Source of the DNA: Prinsepia uniflora
Taxonomy: Eukaryota; Streptophyta; Magnoliopsida; Rosales; Rosaceae
Direction of reading: 5' to 3'
Length of the DNA stretch: 64,000 nucleotides
NCBI GenBank assembly: GCA_032719365.1
Contig: CM064866.1
Location: forward strand, 77,728,916 to 77,792,915
The notes under the pieces: model-generated
What the model saw: the letters and a program-made list of their open reading frames with translations, nothing else
Databases searched by the model: none
What the model was told of the DNA's origin: nothing
Shown here: positions 54,838-64,000 of the stretch, in pieces
Layout of the letters: every line of letters starts with the position of its first letter
How positions within the stretch are numbered: position 1 is the first letter of the stretch
Position numbers and translations under genes: made by a program

Positions 54838-56053
54838 ATGATGGAAACATTTCACCAAAGACCCAGAAATATTTGGAAACCTGGAGACCTTCAGAAGAAG
54901 CAAAACGTATTTGGAAACTTGGAGACCTTCAGAAGAAGCCAAAAGTATTTGGAAACCAATAATATATCGTGCTATGGCGCTCGGCTTTTGCTGCAAACAA
55001 CACGTTTCTCCCTTGTAAACCCATGGAGCTGCCACATGCACAGACTCCCACGTAACACTTTGTAAGTTAGCAGACGCTTTTCTCTTCAAATTAAGATGAG
55101 AATTTCATGACGTTGTCACATGACGTTGAAACTTTGCAGCCTCACCCAAGGTAAATAGCAGTACTTGTCTTCTGAGTTTCCCAGTCTCTAAATAACAATG
55201 CTTGCATGTGCAAATCGAAGATTGAGTTTTTGTTCATTGCCCTCAGATGTCCTGTTTTTGTACTTTGCAGGTCCGTGGTTGTCATAGACGAAGTGTTTTG
55301 CATTTTCATAGGGATGTTGGAGAACACTTGTGACCTTAGACGGCACTATGGCCTTCCAAGGCAAGCAACCGAAGCCATGGTTGTCGTTGAAGCTTATAAA
55401 GTCCTAAGAGACCGAGCACCCTACCCACCGGATCAAGTCATCAAAGATCTGCAAGGCAAATTCGCCTTCATTCTCTTTGACGCTAGATTTGGTACCCTTT
55501 TCGCAGCCAGGGTGAGTTCTGGATTTCTCAAAATCAGTGCTCAAAATGGTTACCTCAACACTGAAATATAATCAAAAAGTTGTCTTTGATTTCTTCGAAA
55601 TATATTTTCCTCATGAACGTTAGATGTTAGGATCGAGATGGAAGCGTGGAGCTTCAATGGGGAATGGCAGGTGATGGATCCCTCGTTTGCTCCAATGATC
55701 CCAACATCATCAGAGAGGCTTGTGGAAAATCTTGTGCACCTTTCCCTCCAGGTCAGTGCCTTAAAATGATAGAAATCTGACCCAATTTGTAGTAACCAAA
55801 ACTAAACAGAAGTTAAATCTCGATCGATGGTCCTGAAAAATGGTCTAACAGGCTGCATATTCACTAGTGTGAGTGGCTTGAAGAGCTTTGTTCATCCAAT
55901 GTACAAGGAAGGGCAGTTACTCGCGAAGATGGCAATGGACATATCTGTGGGGTTACTTTTCAGGTGGATCTGCTCACCCGAATCCCCAGCATTCCGCGAA
56001 CTGGTAGTGCAGCAAACTGGGCTGATCCAGCTGTCGTCAAGGAAGGAATATAA
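54838..56053 (+). pseudogene. Aluminium-induced-type protein with YGL and LRDR motifs (TSJT1-like), frameshifted
   Basis: This family has a glutamine-amidotransferase-like fold and is named after its conserved YGL and LRDR motifs; its function is poorly known, with links to aluminium stress and dormancy. Exons with agreeing phases: 54838-55061, 55271-55511, 55631-55751 and 55852-56053. Exon 2 carries VVVIDEVFCIF, HYGLPRQATEAMVVVEAYKV and LRDRAPYPPDQVIKDLQGKF. Exon 3 has ELQWGMAGDGSLVCSNDPNI and GKSCAPFPPG. Exon 4 starts GCIFTSVSGLKSFVHPMY, then needs a one-base shift near 55905 to continue as DGNGHICGVTFQVD and end TGSAANWADPAVVKEGI (TAA at 56051-56053). Unshifted, the frame runs to 56087 with a different tail. 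Exon 1 is divergent and holds a 38-bp tandem duplication (about 54868-54945), so the N-terminus is uncertain. It may be a fading gene or carry a sequence error. Confidence 0.75.
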
Positions 56054-56290
56054 CGACGCAGAAATTAGCCCAGCAGCCTGCTTGTGAGATGATCAATGAG
56101 ATCTGTTTCTAAATGGTGAGATGTAAACTTAGATTGTGCAATAAAAATAAAAAATTTAATTTGGTTTATTATGATCCATATTTCCTATCAGAAATGCATG
56201 CTTATTACATCATTATACAAGTTTAGGGGTTTTATTGGTACGCAATAATATGTTGAAACTTATACAGTAAATCCTGGTCTTGACTAATGC
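56054..56290. other. Convergent 3' flanks
   Basis: The short stretch between the plus-strand YGL/LRDR gene and the minus-strand glycine-rich gene; the two end toward each other here. No other feature is seen. Confidence 0.5.
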
Positions 56291-56899
56291 CTAGTCTGAT
56301 TCTGGAGCCATGGCATCCATATCTTGTTCTTCAATGTCAAAGTTATCATTTTGTCCTTGCCCTTCGGCTTCCTCCAAGGGCTTCTCCTGGTCTACTTTGA
56401 GGTTGTTTTTGTGGACTTTGGTCTCATCAAGATATTGCTGGTCTTGTTCAAAGTATATAATCACCCCTCTGCAGTCAGCATCGGGGCAATTCATTGGTCT
56501 GCAATATAGACCAGAAGTTGCATATCCAGTTTGACCGCCCATGCCACCACCGATTCCAAACCCCGGAACTCCTGGGTTGACAAAGCCTGGACCACCTTCT
56601 TGACCGCCACACTTACCCCTGCCTTCACTACCACCACCACATCCACCACCTTGGTCACTACCAGTACCTACACTGCCAATCCCACCTCCAATACTACCGC
56701 CAATACCAAAACCTGGACCGAAATTCAAAGCACCACCAATACCACCAAGTCCTCCCTCGATTTGTCCTCCCAACCCCCACTGCTCCGCCTGATCAACTAC
56801 TCCGTGTTTGCCAGAAATGTCCCTGCTGTGAACAGAACTAACTTTCCAGCCAAGGAATAATAGCAAATAGGCTATGCAAGACCATTTTGGTGTTTCCAT
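56291..56899 (-). CDS. Secreted glycine-rich protein
   Basis: The frame gives 202 residues from the ATG at 56899. The open frame extends further upstream (to 57031), but this start is chosen because it opens a signal peptide, METPKWSCIAYLLLFLGW, with a plausible cleavage after SSVHS, and because a TATA box lies about 45 bp upstream. The middle is glycine-rich (GGLGGIGGALNFGPGFGIGG and GGSIGGGIGSVG), followed by a short cysteine cluster (YCRPMNCPDADCRG) and a charged, acidic C-terminus (DNFDIEEQDMDAMAPESD). It looks like a cell-wall or extracellular glycine-rich protein; no specific subfamily is claimed. It is a single exon. Confidence 0.75.
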   Translation of the reverse strand: METPKWSCIAYLLLFLGWKVSSVHSRDISGKHGVVDQAEQWGLGGQIEGGLGGIGGALNFGPGFGIGGSIGGGIGSVGTGSDQGGGCGGGSEGRGKCGGQEGGPGFVNPGVPGFGIGGGMGGQTGYATSGLYCRPMNCPDADCRGVIIYFEQDQQYLDETKVHKNNLKVDQEKPLEEAEGQGQNDNFDIEEQDMDAMAPESD

Positions 56900-56943
56900 C
56901 TTTGGGTGCTTTCCAGTGCCCAAAATTGTTGTGGATGTCAAGG

Positions 56944-56951
56944 TTTTTATA
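56944..56951 (-). promoter_or_regulatory. TATA box of the glycine-rich gene
   Basis: TATAAAAA on the minus strand lies about 45 bp upstream of the ATG at 56899, inside the upstream extension of the open frame, which argues against the earlier start. Confidence 0.55.
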
Positions 56952-57289
56952 GTAAGTTGTCCGCAGTTTGTTTCAGTGGAAATGGCCCATAGTCTGGCAG
57001 TTAGTTGAAGCAAGCAGATTGAACGTTTCATGCATTTGGTTATGGAAACCAGGGCTGCATTGTGTTTATGTGATTAGACAATTGCTTGCTGTAAATGTAA
57101 GTGTCATTGCCTACTCGATCCATTTCTATTTAGTAAGGATAGTCCGATTTCGATTAATACGAATATCACCATTAACAACGGTTTAATAACGGGATTGATT
57201 TTGATGTAGATTCATGTAATTTATTTTAAAAAGAATTTTAAAATGGTATTAAATGAAGGACCTAAAAGCATTAATACGTATTATACACA
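56952..57289. other. Upstream of the glycine-rich gene, AT-rich
   Basis: Promoter-side flank of the minus-strand glycine-rich gene; no other feature is recognised. Confidence 0.45.
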
Positions 57290-57765
57290 AATATTGAAAT
57301 ATCGATATCGACGGATATATCGCTAGTTAAATTTACGGATATTTCGCGTTAAATATCGATATCGATATCGTTTACGGTCGACAAAAATGACGAAAGTTTA
57401 GTCTAAAAGTTAGAAATTTTTAATGAAACTTTGAGAAAAATTTAAATACACAATAATGGTTATATAAGACTAATAAAAGTTATATAATGACTTTAATATA
57501 ATAAATATACGATGAATAATATGAAATAATATGATTTTGACATATAAAACAAATTATGTAGTACTAATTTATATCAAATTAATCATTCAATATATTAAAC
57601 ATATTATATAAAACATCGTTTTGATCCCAGAAAGAGATCTGTGAGATCAAAACAAGAAAAATCGGTGAATTTCTTCCCCCCCCTCCCTCCCCCCCTAAAG
57701 GTGTCGCCAGTCGAAAATCCTGATATTTCATTGAAATATCGACCGAAATTCTCGATATTTAAATC
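57290..57765 (+). mobile_element. GATATCG-rich element, copy 3
   Basis: Left end GAAATATCGATATCGACGG and the following arm match copy 1 at 6850-7030 closely (AAATTTACGGATAT, ATCGATATCGTTTACGG, GACGAAA-TT, ATAATATGA words). A C-rich stretch (57667-57690), as in copy 1, lies before the right end, which reads TTGAAATATCGACCGAAATT. The middle is much shorter than in copy 1. Confidence 0.7.
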
Positions 57766-57881
57766 CTTTACTATGAGAGATAGACTAATAAAAGGAATTA
57801 CAATTTACTAATATAATAATAATAATAATAATAAAATATCCCTTCATACGATTTTTTAAATTGGTCGATTTTGATAGATTT

Positions 57882-58655
57882 GCTAATGAAAAATACACAT
57901 ATTACTCCACCATCAAAATCATCACACCTCACCTAATATTTCATTGGATTTGAAAAGAAAAAAAAATCTTCCTTCTCAAAACATTTTTACGTTGTCCCCT
58001 TTCCTCATCCTAACTAAAGCGGCACCACCACCACTCTCAGTAATAGAACCAGCACCACCATCACTGTCATTATTTTTTATGGAAACAGTTATTCAAAAGA
58101 GAAGACAACATAACAAGATATATTAATAACAGATGTTACATGGAACAAGACCAAATCCCCATCTGGAAATACAAAACCATAAAGAGCCAACTAACAATCC
58201 AAGTTTAACTTATAACAAGCTCACGCTTCATTCTTACCCCTCTTTCTGTTCTTTCCTCCCTTTCCCTTGCTAATGAAAAATATACATATTACTCCACCAT
58301 CAAAATCATCACACCTCACCTAATATTTCATTGGATTTGAAAAGAAAAAAAAATTCTTCCTTCTCAAAACATTTTTACGTTGTCCCCCTTCCTCATCCTA
58401 ACTAAAGCGGCACCACCACCACTCTCAGTAATAGAACCAGAACCAGCACCACTGTCATTTTTTTTATGGAAACAATTATTCAAAAGAGAAGACAATATAA
58501 CAAGATTTATTAATAACAGATGTTACATGGAACAAGACTAAATCCCCATCTGGAAATACAAAACCATAAAGAGCCAACTAACAATCCAAGTTTGACTTAT
58601 AACAAGCTCACGCTTCATTCTTACCCCTCTTTCTGTTCTTTCCTCCATTTCCCTT
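57882..58655. repeat. 387-bp tandem duplication
   Basis: Two nearly identical units (57882-58268 and 58269-58655) share GCTAATGAAAAATA at their starts and differ by a few substitutions and short indels. Both carry a CACCACCACCACTCTCAG stretch. No coding function is supported; the small open frames over it are not conserved between the units. Confidence 0.88.
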
Positions 58656-59479
58656 GGTTTATTGGATTGAACATTCTATTTGCAGTTACTTTCCTAATTT
58701 TTTATAACTTTGACTGGTTACTTTAATGTATTTTGGTTTTTGTTTTTGTTCTTTTTTTATGATAATTACGATGATAAACGTTTTATTAAGTTAATTTCGT
58801 TTGGAAGAGTGTGACTACGGTCTTATTTCATTGTTTTGGTACGAAATTTTGTCTATTGAAAGAAATCATGTCTGATACTTTGTAGTATGTGACTGTCATC
58901 ACCGAATGGTAATGGGGAGAGGAGAAATGGGGAATGTGTACATCTGGTCCTGTTGGACATGGTTTATATTTATAAAATCCATAGAAACACTTCAAAATCT
59001 ATATAAATTTATTACAAAATCTATTAAAATTTGAAATGATTTGAGTGACATCATATAAAATAAGGTGAAATTATATAAAATCCAATATAATTCTAAATCA
59101 TTTAAAATCTATTAAAACCCATTAAAATCTCAATCGAATACACCCCCCCTAAAGTTACACAACTCCCCGTTCTCATCCAGATAAAAAAAAGCTTTCAGGA
59201 AAAGAAAAAAAAAAGGCTCCTTGTTTGCTGTGGGTGTGAGAAACGGAGGGAGTGAGTGCGAGAAACATAGGGGATGACCGGGTGAGCGTGAAGAACAAAG
59301 GAGTTCTCTTGTTGCTTGAGTTGGCTAAAGAAAAATAGAGGTTATCGTTGAAGATGGCCGAGACTCGACTCCGAGAAGGGAAAGAGATGGAGACCGGGGA
59401 AGATAGCCGCTCCGCCGATGCCACTGCTGTTAGCTGTTGTTTCTTGCGATCACTACTCATCCTGTATATGTTTTTTATT
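58656..59479. other. Intergenic DNA, no gene recognised
   Basis: Mostly AT-rich. 59173-59460 has a minus-strand open frame (95 residues, Ser-rich, no recognisable domain) next to the GATATCG fragment and may be captured or random sequence. Near 59000-59110 are diverged repeats of an AAATCTATTAAAA-type word. Confidence 0.45.
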
Positions 59480-59638
59480 TAGAATTTCGTTGAATGTCAG
59501 TAATTTCGGAAAATTTCGCCGCTATTATTCGAAATTGGACGAAATCTTCGATTTTTGGGGAAATTTTTTTTTCCCCTCCTTTTAGATGTCAATCGTTCAA
59601 ATAAGCGATATACCGTCGATATCACCGATATTTTCATC
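59480..59638 (-). mobile_element. GATATCG-rich element fragment, copy 4
   Basis: The right end reads GATATACCGTCGATATCACC then GATATTTTCATCAG, the reverse complement of the family terminus. Upstream GACGAAATCTTCGATTTTTG resembles the hairpin arm of copy 2 (49346-49369). The other end is not recognised. Confidence 0.6.
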
Positions 59639-60889
59639 AGTTACTTACACATTGACATAACAACGAATAAAAAAAAATTCACATATCTTAAATTTCAAAT
59701 ATGATTGGTTATTGTTTAAATATAGCTTATATTCAGAAGTATCACAAGATATGTATGCGTTTAGTGATATCGATCTAATTTACTTTAAATTTTACAATAT
59801 TAGGATTTCCAAGTTTATTTATTTTTATTTTTTTGAAGTTTGAGATATGATTTTGGAATTATAAGATTAATATAAACTCTATAATTTGATATTACAAGTT
59901 AAAAACAAATTTGTTCATTTTCTCGTTTTTGAGTCTAGTTTTTTTTATAGTAAAATAATATGAATTCTCAAAATATGATATTGGAGTTTCAAAGTTGAGT
60001 TCTCTTCTTTCAAAATCAAAATTTTGAATGAAATTATAAGATTTATATGAACTCTAGCATTTAATCCTATGGATTGGAGAAAAAAAATTCAATTTTGAGT
60101 TTGATTTTTTATTGTAAAGTTGATGTGAACTTTCAAAATATGATATTAGAGTTTTGAAGTTCAATTTTTTTTTGCTCAATATTTCGAGGTTTGAATTTCG
60201 AATTATAAAATTCATATGAACTCGAGTGCTTATTATTATGGATTGGAGAGAGAAAATTTTGAATTTTCTATTATGGGTTTTAAAATTAATGTATATTCAA
60301 GGTGAGGGCATCAAAGAAATTAGAGATATGAGAAACTTATCTTATCTAATCGGCTTAAAATAATCCGATTCAAAAATATGAATTATCTTATATATCTAAT
60401 CTTATATAACCTCCTTCAATAAAACATCCATTTTTACATTTAAAATACCTTAAATTCAAAGAAGATGTAATCAATCATATCCCGCACACTAAATGTGACC
60501 TTCCTGTCTCGCCTTTCTGTTGATTGAAGCCTCCCCATGATCGATCAATCGATCCCATCTCGCCATCTCAAGCCATCCAATCCTCTTGTAACAACGTTTC
60601 TGCTGCTCACAACCCCACATTTGGGATTGGATCGACAAACACGCCCATTTAAGTCGAACTCGGGTTTTGACTTGGGAGATTTTGGCTCAAGGATTTTAAT
60701 TAAATGCTGGTCTTGAATTTGTGAATTTCAGAAATACGCAACCGATCAATTCTAATCCGACCATAATTGGAATTCGATGATTACAATGTAAATTATAGTC
60801 GATTGGGATCAAGTTGGTTAAATGTCATGTCGACTAAAGGTCAATCGAGATTCGGAATCAGAGCAGTAGGTATCCCTCACCATTTGACC
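59639..60889. other. AT-rich intergenic DNA
   Basis: I see no gene, RNA or clear repeat. The stretch has several diverged copies of a GAATTTTGAGTTT-type word around 59850-60280, an AT-rich simple repeat rather than coding sequence. Confidence 0.5.
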
Positions 60890-61590
60890 TAAAAGCCCAT
60901 AGGCTTATGGGGGCCCGATAAGCCAAATGGACAAAAGCCCCGCCCGACCCTCTATGGGCCGTGGGCTGGCCCGGCCCGACCCTCTATGGGCCGTGGGCTG
61001 GCCCGGCCCGAGAGTTAGTGGGCTGGGCTTGGGCTTATAATGTTCAAACCAGATAGGCCCAAGCCCGATAAAGCCCGGTAAGCCCAGCCCAACCCGTCCG
61101 TAATAAACCCGGCTCATAAGCCCGAAAATATAAAATACTTATTATTTAAAAATTAATACTCAATCCATTCTTAATACTAATATTTCAACCCAAACTCAAA
61201 TCTCAGCTCCAAGCCCACCTAATTTATTTTAAAAAGCCCAATACCCAATACAAACTCTAACCACTCATCCACTACTTAATAGGCCCAACGTTTTTGCACC
61301 CTTGAGTATTTTTTTTCATTATTAATATATATTTTTTCATGCATATATTTTTTGTAATTTTAAATTTGAGATATAGTTTATTGCAAAAACCTACGTAAGC
61401 CCGATCCAAGTGGGCTTAATAGACCCGACCCGAAAATTCCGATATAAACCCGGCCCGATAAAAGCCCGTGGGCTCTTTTTTATGTCATTAAACCCGCCCA
61501 ACCCAGCCTGCAAATTTAAAAATTATTTAATAAGCCCGGCCCAGCCCAAGTCCAAAAAATTTGGGTCGGGCTTGCCCAGCCCGGCCCAAT
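60890..61590 (-). repeat. GGGCC-rich interspersed element, copy 2
   Basis: The reverse complement matches copy 1 (8735-9510) at both ends. A direct duplication near 60950-61010 repeats GACCCTCTATGGGCCGTGGG. The minus-strand open frame at 60905-61117 shares GLGLPGFIGLGPI with copy 1 only because both come from the same repeat. Confidence 0.75.
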
Positions 61591-61976
61591 GCCGAGGACT
61601 AGCAGTAGGGCAGATCCTGACTCTATTCCACCACTACACATGAGTATTGCTATTGTATAGTCTAACATGAAAAACTTATTTATTTGAACTTGGCGTGACA
61701 TGAAAAAATGTGGGGCTTCAAATGTGAGCAATTTGAACTTGGCGTTACATGAAAAAATGAAGGACCTAAAAAAATGAGCAATTTGACTTTGTGGAGCTAA
61801 AACAGGAATTAACAGTGAGTATAACGAGAAACACTCTTAATAAGCGCGAATTACTACAAATAATTCATTTCGGTGCAAATTTATCATGTACGTAATTCTG
61901 AATCATTCATGTTTTTACTCTGCCCTTTAGAATGAGCAGGTGTACATTATTTTTTTCGATCTTTATTTGGATATTA
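61591..61976. other. AT-rich intergenic DNA
   Basis: No gene is recognised. A word of about 30 bases beginning AATTTGAACTTGGCGT is repeated near 61685 and 61730. Confidence 0.45.
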
Positions 61977-62658
61977 TGTAACGACCCGTCCCAAATTCCA
62001 TGATTAGATTAGTGACTAATCACAATTAGTTTAGTGACTAATCACAATTAGTGAGGCTAATCCGTGATTAGTAGAGCGAAATCGGACGAACGATGCGAAA
62101 TGACCGTTTTGCCCCTGGGCGTGGCAAAACGTTGACTTTTAAATCGGGCGGTCAAATGGACTTTGACCGATGATCGTGATGTAGTTCGTGATGTCACGAG
62201 TTCATAGACATGTGGCACGTTCAATTCCGACGTTCGAGGAGGAAGTTATGACGTTCGAAAGTTTATGGGCATTTTGGTAATTTTGGTTAAAGAGGAGTCA
62301 AAGGTTGACTTTTTGACCGAGAGGTCCGATGGCCGAGGGCCAAAGACCGTTACGTAGATAAGGACGATACAAATCCGTAGACAGGCGGCACGTCGAATTC
62401 GGACGTTCGACGGCGAAGTTACGGTTCACGGAAATTCGAAGGTACTATTGCACGTTTTTCGAGACGGAAGATTATTTGGACTTTAGTGGGCCCCAGCCTT
62501 TTCCTCAGAGCCAATGGATGAATGACAGGTGTCATTCATCCATTCCCCATCAGTTTCATTCACGCATCAAACCCTTTAACCGTGCATCCATTTTCCATTT
62601 TGTTCCAAACCAAACCCGAGCGCCCACTTTCAATCCAATCCAAACCCTTCAACCCCAG
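61977..62658 (+). mobile_element. Long-LTR fragment, interrupted by another LTR
   Basis: It starts TGTAACGACCCGTCCCAAAT and follows the family pattern (GACGTTCGAGGAGGAAGTTA, GCACGTCGAATTCGGACG) until a second LTR begins at 62659. A 22-bp word with TAGTGACTAATCACAATTAG is duplicated at about 62009-62055. Confidence 0.85.
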
Positions 62659-64000
62659 TGTAACGACCCATCCCGGAATTCAGGATTAGGTTGGTAACTA
62701 ACCATGTTTAATGGGGGTTAATCGGTGATCAGTTGGGTGGAATTGGACGAACGTGGCAAAATGACCGTTTTGCCCCTAGTCGTGGGTGAAACGTTGACTT
62801 TTTTATTCGGGCGGTCAAATGGACCTTTCCCGATGACCGTGACGTAGTTTGGGACGTCACGAGTTCATAGACAGGTGGCACGTCCGATTCGGACGAACAG
62901 GGTGGAAGTTATGACGTGCGGAAGTCCAGGAGCATTTTCGTAATTCGGACGAAATAAGGGAAAATGTTGACTTTTTGATCGGGAGGTCCGATGGCCGAGG
63001 ACCGAGGACCGTTAGGTTCGGCTCGAAGCCCTGAGTACAACGACAGGCGGCACGCGTCGATCGGAGTTCGAATGACCAAGTTACGGGTCTAGGACGCGTG
63101 AGGGGCATTTTGGTAAATTGTCATGAGAGGGCAGAATGGTAATTTGGCTGTGGGTTTTGGGGACAGCCGTGTATGGCACTGTGGGGTTCCTTCCAGGCGG
63201 CAGAGCGCGGGTGAATTAGTTTATGGGACACCTGCTTGGACTTTGTGTTGGCAATTGTTAATGTTTTGAGTGGGTTGATCAGTGCACGGGTGCAAATGTG
63301 GGTTGAGCAGGTTGCTGGTGTGTCCGAAAACTGGGAGGAAAGAAACTGAGATTGTCCCCCACGCGTGATCGATTTCCCAAGGCCATTGGAGAGGTGAGTG
63401 TTGGTAGATTCTTTAGGGGAGTGCGGACAGAGGGACAGAAGAGAGTACACGCTGTGATGGTGGTGGTGTGGGGACTGTAAAACTGGGCGGTGAGTTTGAA
63501 TTGAAAAACAGAAAACAGAGCACTTGAACTTCTTTTTGCACCGAGCAGAGCACGGGTCGTGTTGATCGATTTATTGGAAGGTTTGGATCAGTCTCTGGGT
63601 GGTGAGTGAGATGGGGAGAGAATGAGTTGAGAGTGAGGGGGTGGAAGGCAATCTGAAACCCGAAAAACTACAATTTCGAGTCTCGTTTTCAAATTTTGAT
63701 TTGGGCGGCCAATTGATGGAATTGGAGCTGAGTTCGAGTTTCTAGATGTTCAAACGAGTCGAACGGGATCGGCAGCGAGGGAATTGGTGAGGATGTGAGC
63801 CCATACGGCTTGTGAGTTCAGCTTTTGGAATCCCAGTTGGGTTGGAATGGTTCGAGGGATCCGAGCTCACAATTGAGATCGAATGTTGGTTCCTGGTAGT
63901 CCTGCGATGCTGCTGGTCCGACCAATTGCAGAAGAATGATGAGGATCAATGGATTCCAGGGAAAATCGGTGTATGGTCGTTCATCGGGAAATTGAGCACA
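62659..64000 (+). mobile_element. Long-LTR, continues beyond the window
   Basis: It starts TGTAACGACCCATCCCGGAA and matches the 5' part of the solo LTR at 32972 closely, including AAAATGACCGTTTTGCCCCT and GACCGTGACGTAGTTTGGGA. It is inserted in the LTR at 61977. The right end lies outside the window. Open frames over it are not coding. Confidence 0.85.

Noticed and set aside
56900..57031. Upstream extension of the glycine-rich protein frame
   Set aside because: A TATA box lies inside it and the ATG at 56899 opens a clear signal peptide, so the longer start is unlikely.
1..64000. tRNA, rRNA or other structured RNA genes
   Set aside because: None was recognised by eye; a tRNAscan-SE or Infernal search would be decisive.

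Overview
The window is nuclear DNA from a flowering plant, most likely a eudicot. The evidence is intron-rich genes with GT-AG introns, plant-specific families (allantoinase with plant exon structure, organellar MutS2, an aluminium-induced YGL/LRDR protein, a secreted glycine-rich protein), Ty3/gypsy retrotransposons of the Tat and long-LTR chromovirus types, and AT-rich intergenic DNA. The species cannot be fixed from sequence alone.

Layout. 1-574 is the broken protease region of a Tat-type gypsy element. 1187-3958 (minus) is a decayed, 3'-truncated gene for TFIIH subunit TFB2. 4931-6482 (minus) is a five-exon gene for a small cysteine-rich protein. 6836-9510 holds two short non-autonomous repeats: a GATATCG-rich element and a GGGCC-rich element. 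10141-13782 is an intact 14-exon allantoinase gene with two G-boxes upstream. 14467-16366 is an intronless DUF2828-type pseudogene. 16715-48599 is a 32 kb nest of LTR retrotransposons. 49199-51000 is a rearranged GATATCG element ending about 90 bp before an intact five-exon MutS2 gene (51091-54505). A frameshifted YGL/LRDR gene (54838-56053) and a convergent glycine-rich protein gene (56291-56899, minus) follow. The last 7 kb is more repeats: GATATCG elements, a 387-bp tandem duplication, an inverted GGGCC element, and two nested LTRs at the right edge.

The retroelement nest can be partly dated by order of insertion. A Tat element (5' LTR, primer site, gag, protease, RT, RNase H, integrase, antisense ORF) was split by a 2.9 kb antisense solo LTR with a CGCAA target duplication; dropping the insert and one copy of the duplication makes the integrase frame continuous. 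A second family with 2.6-3.7 kb LTRs (TGTAACGACCC...TGTCA/TGACA) makes up the rest: a minus-strand gag-pol with an initiator-Met-type primer site, a plus-strand internally deleted copy, and two more solo LTRs with CATAG and TGCTC target duplications sitting inside other LTRs.

The most interesting signal is inside these long LTRs. All the more complete copies carry an array of short hairpins whose 4-bp stems vary in a compensatory way (GGGT/ACCC, GAGT/ACTC, GGGC/GCCC, GGAC/GTCC), set inside a 0.6-1.5 kb segment bounded by inverted copies of GTGAGTGGAC. One solo LTR also has four evenly spaced TGACGTCA sites. The host genes are unrelated in function and do not form a pathway; purine (ureide) catabolism, TFIIH and organellar MutS2 are simply neighbours.
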